Shown in pieces: positions 9,021 to 18,511 of a DNA stretch of 64,000 bases. The DNA is from Aquimarina sp. AU58 (GTDB lineage Bacteria > Bacteroidota > Bacteroidia > Flavobacteriales > Flavobacteriaceae). Positions within the stretch are counted from its first letter, which is position 1. Each line of letters begins with the position of its first letter. The stretch spans positions 279,949 to 343,948 of the forward strand of contig NZ_OMPD01000013.1 of assembly GCF_900312745.1 (NCBI RefSeq), given 5' to 3'. The notes beneath the pieces were generated by a model. The model searched no databases and was not told the DNA's origin. It saw only the letters and a list, made by a program, of their open reading frames with translations. A program made the translations under genes and the position numbers.

Positions 9021-11285
9021 ATGAAGAAAACGAATAACGCTACATCTGGTTTTTTATCTCAACTGCCTAAGAATATTTTTTCGGGTTTTGTGGTTTCACT
9101 AATAGCATTACCATTGGGATTAGGATTGGCTTTAGCTTCTGAAGCTCCTCCTATCTCTGGAGTAATTGCTTCTGTTGTTGGGGGGATTATTGTAAGCATT
9201 TTTGGAGGATCTAAAGTTACAATTACAGGTCCAGGTAATGGATTGGTTGTTGTTTTATTAGGGGCTATCACAACACTTGCTAATGGTGATCTTTATCAAG
9301 GTTATATTTTTACGTTAGCTGCCATTATATGCTCTGGAGCATTAATGATCATTATTGGGCAATTGCGATTAGGGATTCTGAGTGACTTTTTTCCTTCTTC
9401 GGCAATTCAGGGAATGCTTGCTGCTATAGGAATAAGTATTTTTGCAAAACAGTTTCATGTTATGCTTGCTAATACAAGTATTAAAGGAGATACTATTTCC
9501 TTGTTAACAGATATTCCTCATAGTATTTCGTTACTATTTAAACCTGAATATAGTGCCATTGCTATTGCTGCATTAGTTGGAGTTTTGAGCTTATTGATTA
9601 TGTTTTTTTATGGTAAAATCAGGAATAAATATTTTCAATTGGTACCAGCCCCCATGTGGATCGTTCTTATTGCTGTTGGTTTAAGTTATTATTACGAATT
9701 CTTTTCGAGTGCTCCTTACCCTATAGATGACTCCTTATTAGTACAAATACCCAATGATGTTTTTTCAAACTTCCCTACTCCAGATTTTTCATTAATTCTT
9801 GACTTTAAATTTATAGGAGTAGTTATTGCAATAACTTTAATTTCGAGTATTGAATCTCTATTAAGTATTAAGGCTGTAGATAAGTTGGACCCTTTAAAAA
9901 GAAGGTCAAATATAAACAAAGATCTTACTGCATTAGGTATTGCATCGATTGTTAGTGGTTTTTTAGGAGGGCTTAATGTAGTTACTGTAATCGCCCGTAG
10001 TTCTGTAAATGTTAATAACGGAGGTACTAACCGAACTTCTAATTTCTTTCACTCTGTGTTCTTAATCTTATTTGTAGTTTTATTTCAAGATCAACTTAAA
10101 AGAATTCCACTAACGGCACTGGCGGCTATTTTGGTGTATACAGGATATAAGCTGGCAGCTCCCAGAAACTTAAAAATTGTTGCCAAAATTGGTAAAGAAC
10201 AACTTATTATTTTCTTTGCCACAATTATAGCAACGATAACAACAAACTTAATCACAGGAATCCTTATCGGAATCCTAACAACGATTATTATACATTTTAT
10301 CCTTAATAAAAGTGTACTCTTTTTTATCAGAAATCTTTTTAAACCTAATGTGCTTATGTTTAAAGAAGGTTTCAATGACACTTATTTTGTTAGTGTAAAG
10401 AGTTTTTCAAGCTTTCTTAATTATTCTCGATTAAAAAGAAAATTAGATACAATTCCTGAGAATCAGGATACTATAATAGATTTTTCTCTTTGTGATTTTG
10501 TAGATTATACTGTACAGGAGAGTTTATTAGGATATCAGGAAACTTTTAAGAGAAAAGGAGGATCTTTTGAGATTACAGGACTAGATATTCATGGTACTTC
10601 TTCAGAACACCCCTTAGCCATAAGAAGTTTGATTCCTTTTTCTAAAAAAATTAAAATAGGAGCAAAATCGAATCTTACCAAAAGACAAAAAGATTTACAA
10701 AATATTGCAAATGACTTTTCCTGGCAATATGACCCTAAAAAAGGTCATGATGTCTCTGGTTTGCATGATTTTGTGTTCTTTAAAACTAAAAAAATCAATT
10801 ATCTAAATAATTCTATTTATGACTCAAAGTCTATTTTTAGAATTTCTGATACCGAATTTTCTGAAGGTGAATTTATTGCCCGTACTTTGGTGAGAACCAC
10901 GATCATGACTATAAAACTAAAAACTGAAGTTCCTAAATTTACTTTAGACAAAGAGGGGTTACTTGAGTTTATATATAAGTTCTCAGGATTTAAAGATATT
11001 TTAATTTCTGGCCATCCTGATTTTTCTAAACGGTTCTTCCTTTTAGGAGAAAAACCCGAAAAAATTAAGTTGTTCTTTACTGATGAATTAGTGCTGTTTT
11101 TAGAGAGTAATCCATATTATCATATTGAATGTAATGGTAGCTCTTTGTTGGTGATGAGAAAAGAACGTTTGGCTAGTATTAAAGAGATCAAAGCTTTATT
11201 AGATTACGGAACTCGCTTAGAAAAAGTGATATCAAGTATACAATATGATGAATTATTGTTAAAAAGTCCAAAAATTAAATCTTGA
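9021..11285 (+). CDS. SulP-family inorganic anion transporter with long C-terminal extension
   Basis: The 754-residue protein has the SulP/SLC26 membrane domain in residues 15-440 (PLGLGLALASEAPPISGVIA, GSKVTITGPGNGL, SSIESLLSIKAVDKLDP, GFLGGLNVVTVIARSSVNVN). A STAS-like segment follows (about 455-540: DTIIDFSLCDFVDYTVQESL). SulP proteins move sulfate, bicarbonate, chloride or other anions, and Bacteroidota members beside antiporters and Usp proteins are often annotated as bicarbonate or sulfate carriers. Residues 540-754 form an extra region with no motif I recognise. It is co-transcribed with the Usp gene directly upstream. The substrate is open. Confidence 0.88.
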   Translation: MKKTNNATSGFLSQLPKNIFSGFVVSLIALPLGLGLALASEAPPISGVIASVVGGIIVSIFGGSKVTITGPGNGLVVVLLGAITTLANGDLYQGYIFTLAAIICSGALMIIIGQLRLGILSDFFPSSAIQGMLAAIGISIFAKQFHVMLANTSIKGDTISLLTDIPHSISLLFKPEYSAIAIAALVGVLSLLIMFFYGKIRNKYFQLVPAPMWIVLIAVGLSYYYEFFSSAPYPIDDSLLVQIPNDVFSNFPTPDFSLILDFKFIGVVIAITLISSIESLLSIKAVDKLDPLKRRSNINKDLTALGIASIVSGFLGGLNVVTVIARSSVNVNNGGTNRTSNFFHSVFLILFVVLFQDQLKRIPLTALAAILVYTGYKLAAPRNLKIVAKIGKEQLIIFFATIIATITTNLITGILIGILTTIIIHFILNKSVLFFIRNLFKPNVLMFKEGFNDTYFVSVKSFSSFLNYSRLKRKLDTIPENQDTIIDFSLCDFVDYTVQESLLGYQETFKRKGGSFEITGLDIHGTSSEHPLAIRSLIPFSKKIKIGAKSNLTKRQKDLQNIANDFSWQYDPKKGHDVSGLHDFVFFKTKKINYLNNSIYDSKSIFRISDTEFSEGEFIARTLVRTTIMTIKLKTEVPKFTLDKEGLLEFIYKFSGFKDILISGHPDFSKRFFLLGEKPEKIKLFFTDELVLFLESNPYYHIECNGSSLLVMRKERLASIKEIKALLDYGTRLEKVISSIQYDELLLKSPKIKS

Positions 11286-11472
11286 TCCCTGCCATTTTTT
11301 CTATTTTGCAAAGATTTTTAATTAGTACCAAAATAAGCCATTGGATCAGATATATAGAAAATGTCTTAAAAACATTTTTGACCCCAGAAAATAATTTGTG
11401 CTTTAGACGTGTAGATCTAAATAACTTTTGGCGACAATCATATTAATTAAAGACAGAATTAAAAATAAACAA

Positions 11473-12333
11473 ATGAATCTACATCCCATAAAAGCAGGAA
11501 ATTTTAAACTTGATGGAGGCGCTATGTTTGGAGTGGTTCCAAAAGTTTTATGGAACAAAACCAATCCTGCTGATGAAAAAAACCTAATTGATATTGCAGC
11601 AAGATGCTTACTAATTGAAGAAGGAGATAGGTTAATTCTTATTGACTCCGGAATGGGAGATAAGCAGTCCGAAAAATTTTTCAGTCATTATTCACTTTGG
11701 GGAAATGATAGCTTAGACACCTCTTTAAAAGCAAAAGGATTTCACAGAGATGATGTTACCGATGTTTTTATTACTCATCTTCACTTTGATCATTGTGGAG
11801 GTGTAGTGCAATGGAATAAAGCCCGAACAGGATATGAATTAGCTTTTAAAAATGCTCGAATATGGAGCAATGAAGAACATTGGCAATGGGCCACACAGCC
11901 TAATGCTCGAGAAAAAGCTTCTTTTTTAAGTGAAAATATCATGCCGATACAAGAAAGTGGTCAATTAAATTTTATTTCCAGATCAGGTACATCGTTCCAA
12001 AAAAACACTGAATTAGGTTTTGGCGTACTATTTGTTAATGGACATACTGAAAAACAAATGATTCCGCATATAGAATATAAAGGTAAAACGATTGTGTTTA
12101 TGGCAGATCTTCTGCCTACAGCTGGTCATGTTCCTTTACCATATGTAATGGGTTATGATACTAGGCCTTTATTAACCTTGGATGAAAAAAAACTGTTTCT
12201 TGATAATGCCGCTACTAATGGATGGTATTTATTCTTGCAACATGATGCCCATAATGAAATAATAACAGTACAACACACCCAAAAGGGGGTGCGATTAAAA
12301 GAAGTCTTTACTTGTCATGAAATATTTAATTAA
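11473..12333 (+). CDS. MBL-fold metallo-hydrolase
   Basis: I set the start at ATG 11473 (MNLHPIKAGNFKLDGG). A TTG 45 bases earlier only adds a charged leader. The 286-residue protein has the metallo-beta-lactamase signature THLHFDHCGG with ligands H102, H104, D106 and H107. It also has LILIDSGMG upstream, NGHTEKQMIP near 190 and a further FMADLLPT ligand region near 216, so the dinuclear zinc site looks complete. It resembles the lactonase/hydrolase branch (quorum-lactonase-like or phosphodiesterase-like), and the substrate cannot be assigned. No signal peptide is visible, so it is cytoplasmic. Its end overlaps the start of the S8 protease gene by 17 bases. Confidence 0.83.
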   Translation: MNLHPIKAGNFKLDGGAMFGVVPKVLWNKTNPADEKNLIDIAARCLLIEEGDRLILIDSGMGDKQSEKFFSHYSLWGNDSLDTSLKAKGFHRDDVTDVFITHLHFDHCGGVVQWNKARTGYELAFKNARIWSNEEHWQWATQPNAREKASFLSENIMPIQESGQLNFISRSGTSFQKNTELGFGVLFVNGHTEKQMIPHIEYKGKTIVFMADLLPTAGHVPLPYVMGYDTRPLLTLDEKKLFLDNAATNGWYLFLQHDAHNEIITVQHTQKGVRLKEVFTCHEIFN

Positions 12334-14023
12334 AATAAAAGATCAAATGATTCCCTCATCTAATAAAATTATTGCCACCATTGCCTCATCTATGATTTTG
12401 GTAAGCTGTGGTGCTCCAACCATTGTTTCTACACCTATAGAGAACATTGATACAATTCCTTTAAAAAATATAGATCTTACCGATGCTCAACTTAAAGGTT
12501 GGAATTCGTTTGATTTGGTTTCTGATACCATTCCCGGAATGAGTGTAAATAAAGCCTATAATACTCTTATTAAAAACAAAAAGGGTAAGACTGTTATTGT
12601 TGGTGTTATCGATAGTGGGGTAGATATTGAGCATGAGGATCTGGATGGCGTGATCTGGACAAATCCAAAAGAGGTTAAAGGGAATGGAAAAGATGACGAT
12701 AACAACGGTTATATTGATGATATTCATGGGTGGAATTTTTTAGGGGATTCTGAAGATGAAAATCTTGAATATGTGAGAATCATAAAAAAGTTTAAACCAA
12801 AATATGCTGGTAAAACTCTTGCTTCTGTACCCGAAAATGATCGAGGTGAATACCAAAATTATATTGCAGCCAAAGCAGAATTCGAAAAAGAATATCAGGA
12901 AAACTCTGCTCAAAAAGTACAATACGAACAAATTCTTCAGCAATCTAACGTTTCGCACAAAGCAATTACAGACGCACTAGGAAAAGAAGACTATTCTCGA
13001 GACGAACTTTTAAAAGTAGAAGCAAAGACTCAAGAGATGCAACAACATGTCGCTTTTCTTGCTCAAATGTTTGGGTTTATGGATCCGGGCGATACGATAC
13101 CAGACTTTATCAAAAACCTTAAAGAAGGTGTTGATCATTTCACAGATCAGTTAAATTATAACTTAAATCCCGAATTTGATGGTAGAACTGTAGTAGGTGA
13201 TAACGTAGATGATATCACAGATGTCAAATATGGGAACAATAATGTTATGGGGCCTGATCCAAAAAAAGAAGGTATAAAACATGGGACTCACGTTGCTGGT
13301 ATAATCGCTGCAGAGAGAAATAATGGAAAAGGAATGAATGGTATAGCACAAAATGTAAAAATAATGGCAGTTAGAGCAGTTCCTAATGGAGACGAATACG
13401 ATAAAGATATTGCACTTGCAATACGATATGTTGTAGATAATGGGGCCAAAGTGATTAATACTAGTTTTGGTAAGTACTACAGTACACATCCAGAATGGGT
13501 TAGAGAAGCTATTACTTATGCAGCCTCAAAAGATGTATTGATTGTAAATGCAGCAGGAAACGAAGGAACAGATTTAGATAAAAAAGCAGTATACCCTAAT
13601 GATCAAACTAGTAATGGTTCTGAAATTGCTGATAATTTTATTACCATTGGTGCTTTAAATTATGCATATGGCTCTAATTTGGTAGCAGATTTCTCTAATT
13701 ACGGTAAAAACAATGTTGATGCATTTGCTCCTGGAGTTAAAATATGGTCAACAACACCTAATAATTCTTACGAATATCTGCAAGGAACTTCTATGGCAGC
13801 TCCAGCTGTAGCAGGAGTTGCTGCGTTAATTAGATCATATTACCCTAATTTAAAAGCTCCTCAGGTAAAAAAGATACTTATGGATAGTGGATTAAGCACT
13901 AAATCCTCTGTAGTTATTGGTGGAGAGCAAACTAATGTAGGAAGCTTTTCTGGGTTATCTAAATCGGGTAAAATGGTTAATTTGTATAATGCCCTTATTA
14001 TGGCAGATAAATTGTCTAAATAA
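12317..14023 (+). CDS. S8 (subtilase) family serine peptidase, lipoprotein-like
   Basis: The 568-residue protein carries the full subtilisin triad: Asp99 in GVIDSGVDIEHEDLDG, His322 in HGTHVAGI and Ser492 in GTSMAAPAVAG. A lipobox-like LVSC follows a hydrophobic run, so it is probably lipid-anchored. An alternative ATG at 12347 would give a shorter signal (MIPSSNKI...). The stretch between Asp and His is about 220 residues, much longer than in subtilisin, and contains a charged helical insertion (about residues 155-280). No T9SS sorting tail is visible. It sits between the MBL hydrolase and an M1 peptidase, suggesting a protein-degradation or envelope-processing cluster. Confidence 0.88.
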   Translation: MKYLIKIKDQMIPSSNKIIATIASSMILVSCGAPTIVSTPIENIDTIPLKNIDLTDAQLKGWNSFDLVSDTIPGMSVNKAYNTLIKNKKGKTVIVGVIDSGVDIEHEDLDGVIWTNPKEVKGNGKDDDNNGYIDDIHGWNFLGDSEDENLEYVRIIKKFKPKYAGKTLASVPENDRGEYQNYIAAKAEFEKEYQENSAQKVQYEQILQQSNVSHKAITDALGKEDYSRDELLKVEAKTQEMQQHVAFLAQMFGFMDPGDTIPDFIKNLKEGVDHFTDQLNYNLNPEFDGRTVVGDNVDDITDVKYGNNNVMGPDPKKEGIKHGTHVAGIIAAERNNGKGMNGIAQNVKIMAVRAVPNGDEYDKDIALAIRYVVDNGAKVINTSFGKYYSTHPEWVREAITYAASKDVLIVNAAGNEGTDLDKKAVYPNDQTSNGSEIADNFITIGALNYAYGSNLVADFSNYGKNNVDAFAPGVKIWSTTPNNSYEYLQGTSMAAPAVAGVAALIRSYYPNLKAPQVKKILMDSGLSTKSSVVIGGEQTNVGSFSGLSKSGKMVNLYNALIMADKLSK

Positions 14024-14033
14024 TTCATTTATT

Positions 14034-15863
14034 ATGTTTAAAAAAATTGGTTTTGGCTTTTTAGTTGGTGTTTTTTGCGTTACAGCACAAAACAATACTT
14101 CGTATTGGCAACAACAGGTAGATTATACGATGAATGTGGATATGAATGTTGAAAATTTTCAATATGAAGGGACACAAGAACTCGTCTATTCTAATAATTC
14201 TCCTGATACGTTATATCAAGTGTTTTATCACTTATATTTTAATGCATTTCAACCAGGAAGTGAAATGGACATACGTTCTCGCAATCTTCCTGATCCTGAT
14301 CCCAGGGTTGGAAACAGAATAAGTAAACTTACTCCCGAAGAAATTGGGTATTTAAAGGTTTCTTCTTTAACACAAAACGGAAAACCATTAACATATAAAA
14401 CTGCAGGGACTGTTTTAGAAGTATCACTAGATAAACCTATTGCACCAGGAGAAAAGGTTACTTTTTCTATGAAATTTAACGGTCAGGTACCTGTACAAAT
14501 ACGCCGTTCAGGAAGAAATAACAAAGAAGGTATTGCATTATCAATGACACAGTGGTACCCAAAAATTGCAGAATATGACTTTGAAGGGTGGCATGCAGCT
14601 CCTTATATCGCAAGAGAGTTTCACGGAGTATGGGGTGATTTTGATGTAACCATAACTATTGATAAAGATTATATTTTGGGTGGTACAGGATATTTGCAAA
14701 ACCCACAAGAAATAGGGTATGGATATGAAGAGCCTGGTACAAAAGTAAGTAGAAAAGGTAAGAAGCTTTCATGGCACTTTAAAGCTCCCAATGTACATGA
14801 TTTTGCATGGGTTGCAGATCCAGAATATTTGCACGACACTGTAAAGATGACCAATGGTCCTACGCTTCATTTCTTGTATAAAAATAAGAAAGAAATTATA
14901 GAAAACTGGAAAGATCTACAGCCCAAAACTGTAGAGTTGATGAAGTATTTTAGCGAAAAGATAGGAAAATACCCATATGATCAATATTCTGTATTACAAG
15001 GTGGTGATGGTGGTATGGAATATGCCATGTCGACTCTAATCACAGGAGAAAGAAATTTTGGTAGCCTTGTTGGCGTTACAGCACACGAAATGGCACATTC
15101 ATGGTTTCAACATATTCTGGCTAATAACGAATCTAAACATGAGTGGATGGATGAAGGATTTACCAGCTATATTTCTACCCTGGCGATGAATGATGTAATG
15201 AAACAGAATAATCCTAATTCACTAAGAGGGATGTACCAGGGATATTATCAATTAGCTACTTCTGGTATAGAACAACCACAGACCACTCAAGCAGATCACT
15301 ATTCGCATAATGCTGCATATGGAGCTTCTGCTTATACGAAGGGAGCTGTTTTTCTCTCACAATTAGGATATATTATTGGAGAAGATAATCTTGCAAAAAC
15401 GATTAAAAGATATTTTGATGAATGGAAATTTAAGCACCCTACACCTAATGATTTTAAAAGGGTAGCAGAAAAAGTGTCTGGAATACAATTAGATTGGTAT
15501 CTAACAGATTGGACGCAAACGACAAATACAATAGATTACGGAATTAAAGATGTCGTTGAAGATAATGACACTACCAAAATCACTTTAGAACGTATCGGAT
15601 TAATGCCAATGCCTATTGATCTTTATGTAGAATATAAAGATAGCACTATAGAGTCATTTTATATCCCTTTAAGAGTGATGCGTAATGAAAAGGAAAACCC
15701 AATCCCATCAATGAAAAGAACTATATTACCTGATTGGCCTTGGACAAACCCAACGTATTCTTTAGATCTTTCTAAACCAAAATCTGAAATAAAATCGATT
15801 GGAATCGATATTACAAATACTATGGCTGATATAAACCCTAAAAATAATAGTTTTTCAGAATAA
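14034..15863 (+). CDS. M1-family metallopeptidase (aminopeptidase N-like)
   Basis: The start is ATG 14034 (MFKKIGFGFLVGVFC), which opens directly onto a signal peptide. An earlier frame start overlaps the S8 gene. The 609-residue protein carries the gluzincin motif HEMAH at 351-355 with the third zinc ligand Glu374 in WMDEGF. The preceding GGMEYAMSTL is the M1 GxMEN-type substrate loop, with Tyr in place of the final Asn. The family removes N-terminal residues from peptides. With a signal peptide this one acts in the periplasm or outside, probably completing the digestion begun by the neighbouring protease. It lies 10 bp after the S8 gene and ends before a strong terminator. Confidence 0.88.
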   Translation: MFKKIGFGFLVGVFCVTAQNNTSYWQQQVDYTMNVDMNVENFQYEGTQELVYSNNSPDTLYQVFYHLYFNAFQPGSEMDIRSRNLPDPDPRVGNRISKLTPEEIGYLKVSSLTQNGKPLTYKTAGTVLEVSLDKPIAPGEKVTFSMKFNGQVPVQIRRSGRNNKEGIALSMTQWYPKIAEYDFEGWHAAPYIAREFHGVWGDFDVTITIDKDYILGGTGYLQNPQEIGYGYEEPGTKVSRKGKKLSWHFKAPNVHDFAWVADPEYLHDTVKMTNGPTLHFLYKNKKEIIENWKDLQPKTVELMKYFSEKIGKYPYDQYSVLQGGDGGMEYAMSTLITGERNFGSLVGVTAHEMAHSWFQHILANNESKHEWMDEGFTSYISTLAMNDVMKQNNPNSLRGMYQGYYQLATSGIEQPQTTQADHYSHNAAYGASAYTKGAVFLSQLGYIIGEDNLAKTIKRYFDEWKFKHPTPNDFKRVAEKVSGIQLDWYLTDWTQTTNTIDYGIKDVVEDNDTTKITLERIGLMPMPIDLYVEYKDSTIESFYIPLRVMRNEKENPIPSMKRTILPDWPWTNPTYSLDLSKPKSEIKSIGIDITNTMADINPKNNSFSE

Positions 15864-15905
15864 TTGTTATTAACAAGAATAAATCACATAGACTAAAGTC
15901 TTATT

Positions 15906-15933
15906 AAAAACCGGTTTTAGTACCGGTTTTTTT
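15906..15933 (+). terminator. Rho-independent terminator after M1 peptidase gene
   Basis: AAAAACCGGT pairs with ACCGGTTTTT around a six-base loop (TTTAGT), and a T-run follows. It closes the MBL-S8-M1 transcription unit before rnpA. Confidence 0.8.
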
Positions 15934-15967
15934 ATTGCTTCTATAAAAAATCTATTCACTACATTTA

Positions 15968-16351
15968 ATGCCAATGAATGCTACTTTTAATAAAAAAGAA
16001 AGATTAAAAAGCAAAAAGGAAATAGAATTACTTTTTTCTGAAGGAAAATCTATATCCAAATATCCCGTTAGATTAGTATATAAAAAATTAAATTTTGAAG
16101 AGAGTATTAAAATTAGGGCTGGCGTATCGGTTAGCAAACGTAACTTTAAAAAAGCAGTAGATCGTAATTGTATAAAGCGTTTAATGCGTGAAAGTTATAG
16201 AAAAAATAAGTATATTGTACCCAACACTACTCATCAATTCACTTTTATGTTTTTATTTTCGGGTAAAGAAATGCCCGAATATTCGTTAATAGAATCTAAA
16301 ATAAAAGGAATATTACAAAAATTTGTCGAACAAGAAATAAAATCAAAATAA
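15968..16351 (+). CDS. rnpA: Ribonuclease P protein component
   Basis: The 127-residue basic protein has the RnpA features: NKKERLKSKKEIELLF at the N-terminus, GVSVSKRNFKKAVDRN (the central cleft and RNR-type motif) and CIKRLMRESYRKNK. It binds the RNase P RNA and the 5' leader of pre-tRNA to aid maturation. Length and motifs are typical. The usual neighbour rpmH is not adjacent here, so the classical rpmH-rnpA pair is broken, as often seen in Bacteroidota. The next gene downstream is an S41 protease, 46 bp on. Confidence 0.92.
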   Translation: MPMNATFNKKERLKSKKEIELLFSEGKSISKYPVRLVYKKLNFEESIKIRAGVSVSKRNFKKAVDRNCIKRLMRESYRKNKYIVPNTTHQFTFMFLFSGKEMPEYSLIESKIKGILQKFVEQEIKSK

Positions 16352-16397
16352 CAACATCACATGTTTACTTGATTTGCAATATTTAAAGAAAACATCA

Positions 16398-18020
16398 ATG
16401 AAGAAGAGAATTATCTACCCCGTAGCTGCCGTGATTATCTTACTATCTACGGTAAGTTTTAAGTCAGATTTTTTTGAAATCGCTAAGCAGATTGAAATTT
16501 TCACTACTATGTTCAAAGAATTAAATATGAATTATGTAGATGAAACAAATCCTGCAGAATTAATGGATACGGCAATCAAAGCCATGTTAGATGATTTGGA
16601 TCCCTATACTAAATATTGGAACGAGCAGGATGTTGAAGCTTCAAAAATACGTAATGCAGGAGAATACACAGGTATTGGATCTTCTGTAAAAACAATAAAA
16701 GATAAAATTATTATCATAGAACCTTATAAAGGTTATCCTGCAGATAAAGCTGGTCTTAAAGCTGGTGATGAAATTATACAAATAGGAGATGTAAAAGTAG
16801 CCGATTTTAAAGATGATGCAGGAGAACTTCTTAAAGGAGCCAGCGGAACTAAAGTTGACATTACCTATAAAAGACAGGGAGTAACTAAAACTACTGTATT
16901 AACAAGAGAAGAAATAGAAGTAGATGCTGTTCCTTTTTATACTTTGCTAAACGATAATACCGGATATATTGTATTATCAAAATTTAATAACAAAGCCTCT
17001 AGTGAAACTATTGATGCTTTAAAAGATTTAAAAGCCAAAGGAGCTAATAAAGTAATTTTAGATCTAAGAGGTAACCCTGGTGGTTTATTAAGTGAAGCTA
17101 TAAACGTTACTAATATTTTTGTGCCAAAAGGAGAGTTAATCACTACTACAAAATCGGTGGTTAAAAAATATAATAAAGAATATTTTACAAAGAGAGAACC
17201 TATTGATATCCAAATTCCCTTAGTCGTATTAGTAAATGGAAGAAGTGCATCGGCAAGTGAAATTGTTGCGGGTAGTATTCAGGATCTAGATAGAGGAATA
17301 GTTATTGGTGCCAGAAGTTTTGGTAAGGGATTAGTGCAGCGACCAAAAAAACTAACTTATGGTACTCAATTAAAAATTACTATTTCTAGATATTATACCC
17401 CAAGCGGAAGATGTATTCAGGCATTAGATTATTGGAATCGTGATAAAAATAACAATGCTGTACGCATCAATGAGCAAGATTTTAAAGCCTTTAAAACCAA
17501 AAACGGAAGAACAGTATATGATGGTGGTGGTATACAGCCTGATATTGAATTAGAGACCTCTAAATTTAGTAAAATTACTACCGCGTTATTACGATCTGAT
17601 GCTATTTTTGAATATGGAACAAAATATTATTATTCTCATCAATTAAAAAAATCCTCTGATTTTAAATTTACAGATCAAGATTATCAAGATTTTAAAAGTT
17701 TTGTAAAACAAAGTGAGTTTAATTTTGAGACCGAAACCGAAAAATCATTTAAAAAATCATTAGAAATAGCAAAAAAGGAAAAGTTCGATAAAGATATAAT
17801 CTCTACTTATAATACCCTTGTTGCTTCGATAAATACTTCTAAACAAGCAGCTTTAGACACTTATAAGACCGAAATTGTTAATTTGTTAACAGATGAGATT
17901 ATTAAACGTTATTTCTATCGTGAAGGATTATATAATTATTATGTAACACATAACCCAGAAGTAGCTAAAAGTCAGGAAATACTAGGTAATAAAAATAAGT
18001 ACGAAGAGCTTTTAAAATAA
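16398..18020 (+). CDS. S41-family C-terminal processing peptidase
   Basis: The start is ATG 16398 (MKKRIIYPVAAVIILL), which gives a signal anchor. A TTG 24 bases upstream adds nothing. The 540-residue protein has a PDZ domain (about 75-165: GIGSSVKTIKDKIIIIEPYKG) and LDLRGNPGGLL near 225. The catalytic Ser-Lys dyad is Ser285 in RSASASE and Lys310 in SFGKGLVQ, with the 25-residue spacing expected for Tsp/CtpA. The enzyme trims periplasmic or envelope proteins from their C-termini. A helical C-terminal domain of about 150 residues follows. The gene lies directly after rnpA and ends in a bidirectional terminator. Confidence 0.9.
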   Translation: MKKRIIYPVAAVIILLSTVSFKSDFFEIAKQIEIFTTMFKELNMNYVDETNPAELMDTAIKAMLDDLDPYTKYWNEQDVEASKIRNAGEYTGIGSSVKTIKDKIIIIEPYKGYPADKAGLKAGDEIIQIGDVKVADFKDDAGELLKGASGTKVDITYKRQGVTKTTVLTREEIEVDAVPFYTLLNDNTGYIVLSKFNNKASSETIDALKDLKAKGANKVILDLRGNPGGLLSEAINVTNIFVPKGELITTTKSVVKKYNKEYFTKREPIDIQIPLVVLVNGRSASASEIVAGSIQDLDRGIVIGARSFGKGLVQRPKKLTYGTQLKITISRYYTPSGRCIQALDYWNRDKNNNAVRINEQDFKAFKTKNGRTVYDGGGIQPDIELETSKFSKITTALLRSDAIFEYGTKYYYSHQLKKSSDFKFTDQDYQDFKSFVKQSEFNFETETEKSFKKSLEIAKKEKFDKDIISTYNTLVASINTSKQAALDTYKTEIVNLLTDEIIKRYFYREGLYNYYVTHNPEVAKSQEILGNKNKYEELLK

Positions 18021-18024
18021 GAAT

Positions 18025-18063
18025 AAAGAAAGACTCATTAGGACTTAATGAGTCTTTCTTTAT
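18025..18063. terminator. Bidirectional terminator between S41 peptidase and elaA-like gene
   Basis: AAAGAAAGACTCATTA pairs with TAATGAGTCTTTCTTTA over a five-base loop, with A-rich and T-rich flanks. The last codons of the convergent GNAT gene lie in its right arm. Confidence 0.85.
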
Positions 18064-18506
18064 TCTCTAATCATACCAATATGAGGAATACCATCTTCGA
18101 GGTACTCCTCTCCTATTTGCGTAAAACCGTGTGTTTCATAGAATTTTTTTAAATATGTCTGAGCAGATATTTTAATCACTTTAGTTTTAAAATATGTTTC
18201 TATAGCACTCACACATTCTTTAATTAGTTTGTGACCATATCCATACTGCCTTTCTTTTTTAGGTATGACCACTCGTCCAAAACTAGTATCTTTAAAATAA
18301 TCGCCTGCATCAAATAATCGTGTATAGGCAACAATTTCTTCGTTTTTGTATCCTATCACATGAAGTGCTTTTTGATCCATATCATCAATATCCTGATATA
18401 TACATTCTTGCTCTATTATAAATACTTCTGCGCGCAAGCGCAAAATTTTATATAGTTCTAGTGCAGAGAGTTCATCAAAACGTTTAACTTTAAATTTGAT
18501 ATCCAT
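18060..18506 (-). CDS. GNAT family N-acetyltransferase, ElaA-like
   Basis: The 148-residue protein matches the ElaA branch of GNAT enzymes. It has LRLRAEVFIIEQECIYQDID near 22-42 and then RLFDAGDY. The acetyl-CoA loop is RVVIPKKERQYGYGHKL (motif A, Q/R-x-x-G-x-G/A form), and YETHGFTQIGEEYLEDGIPH lies at the end. It transfers acetyl groups from acetyl-CoA; the natural acceptor of ElaA proteins is not known. It is the last gene of a minus-strand run with the CDF exporter (5 bp away) and rpiB. Confidence 0.85.
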   Translation of the reverse strand: MDIKFKVKRFDELSALELYKILRLRAEVFIIEQECIYQDIDDMDQKALHVIGYKNEEIVAYTRLFDAGDYFKDTSFGRVVIPKKERQYGYGHKLIKECVSAIETYFKTKVIKISAQTYLKKFYETHGFTQIGEEYLEDGIPHIGMIRE

Positions 18507-18511
18507 ATTTT

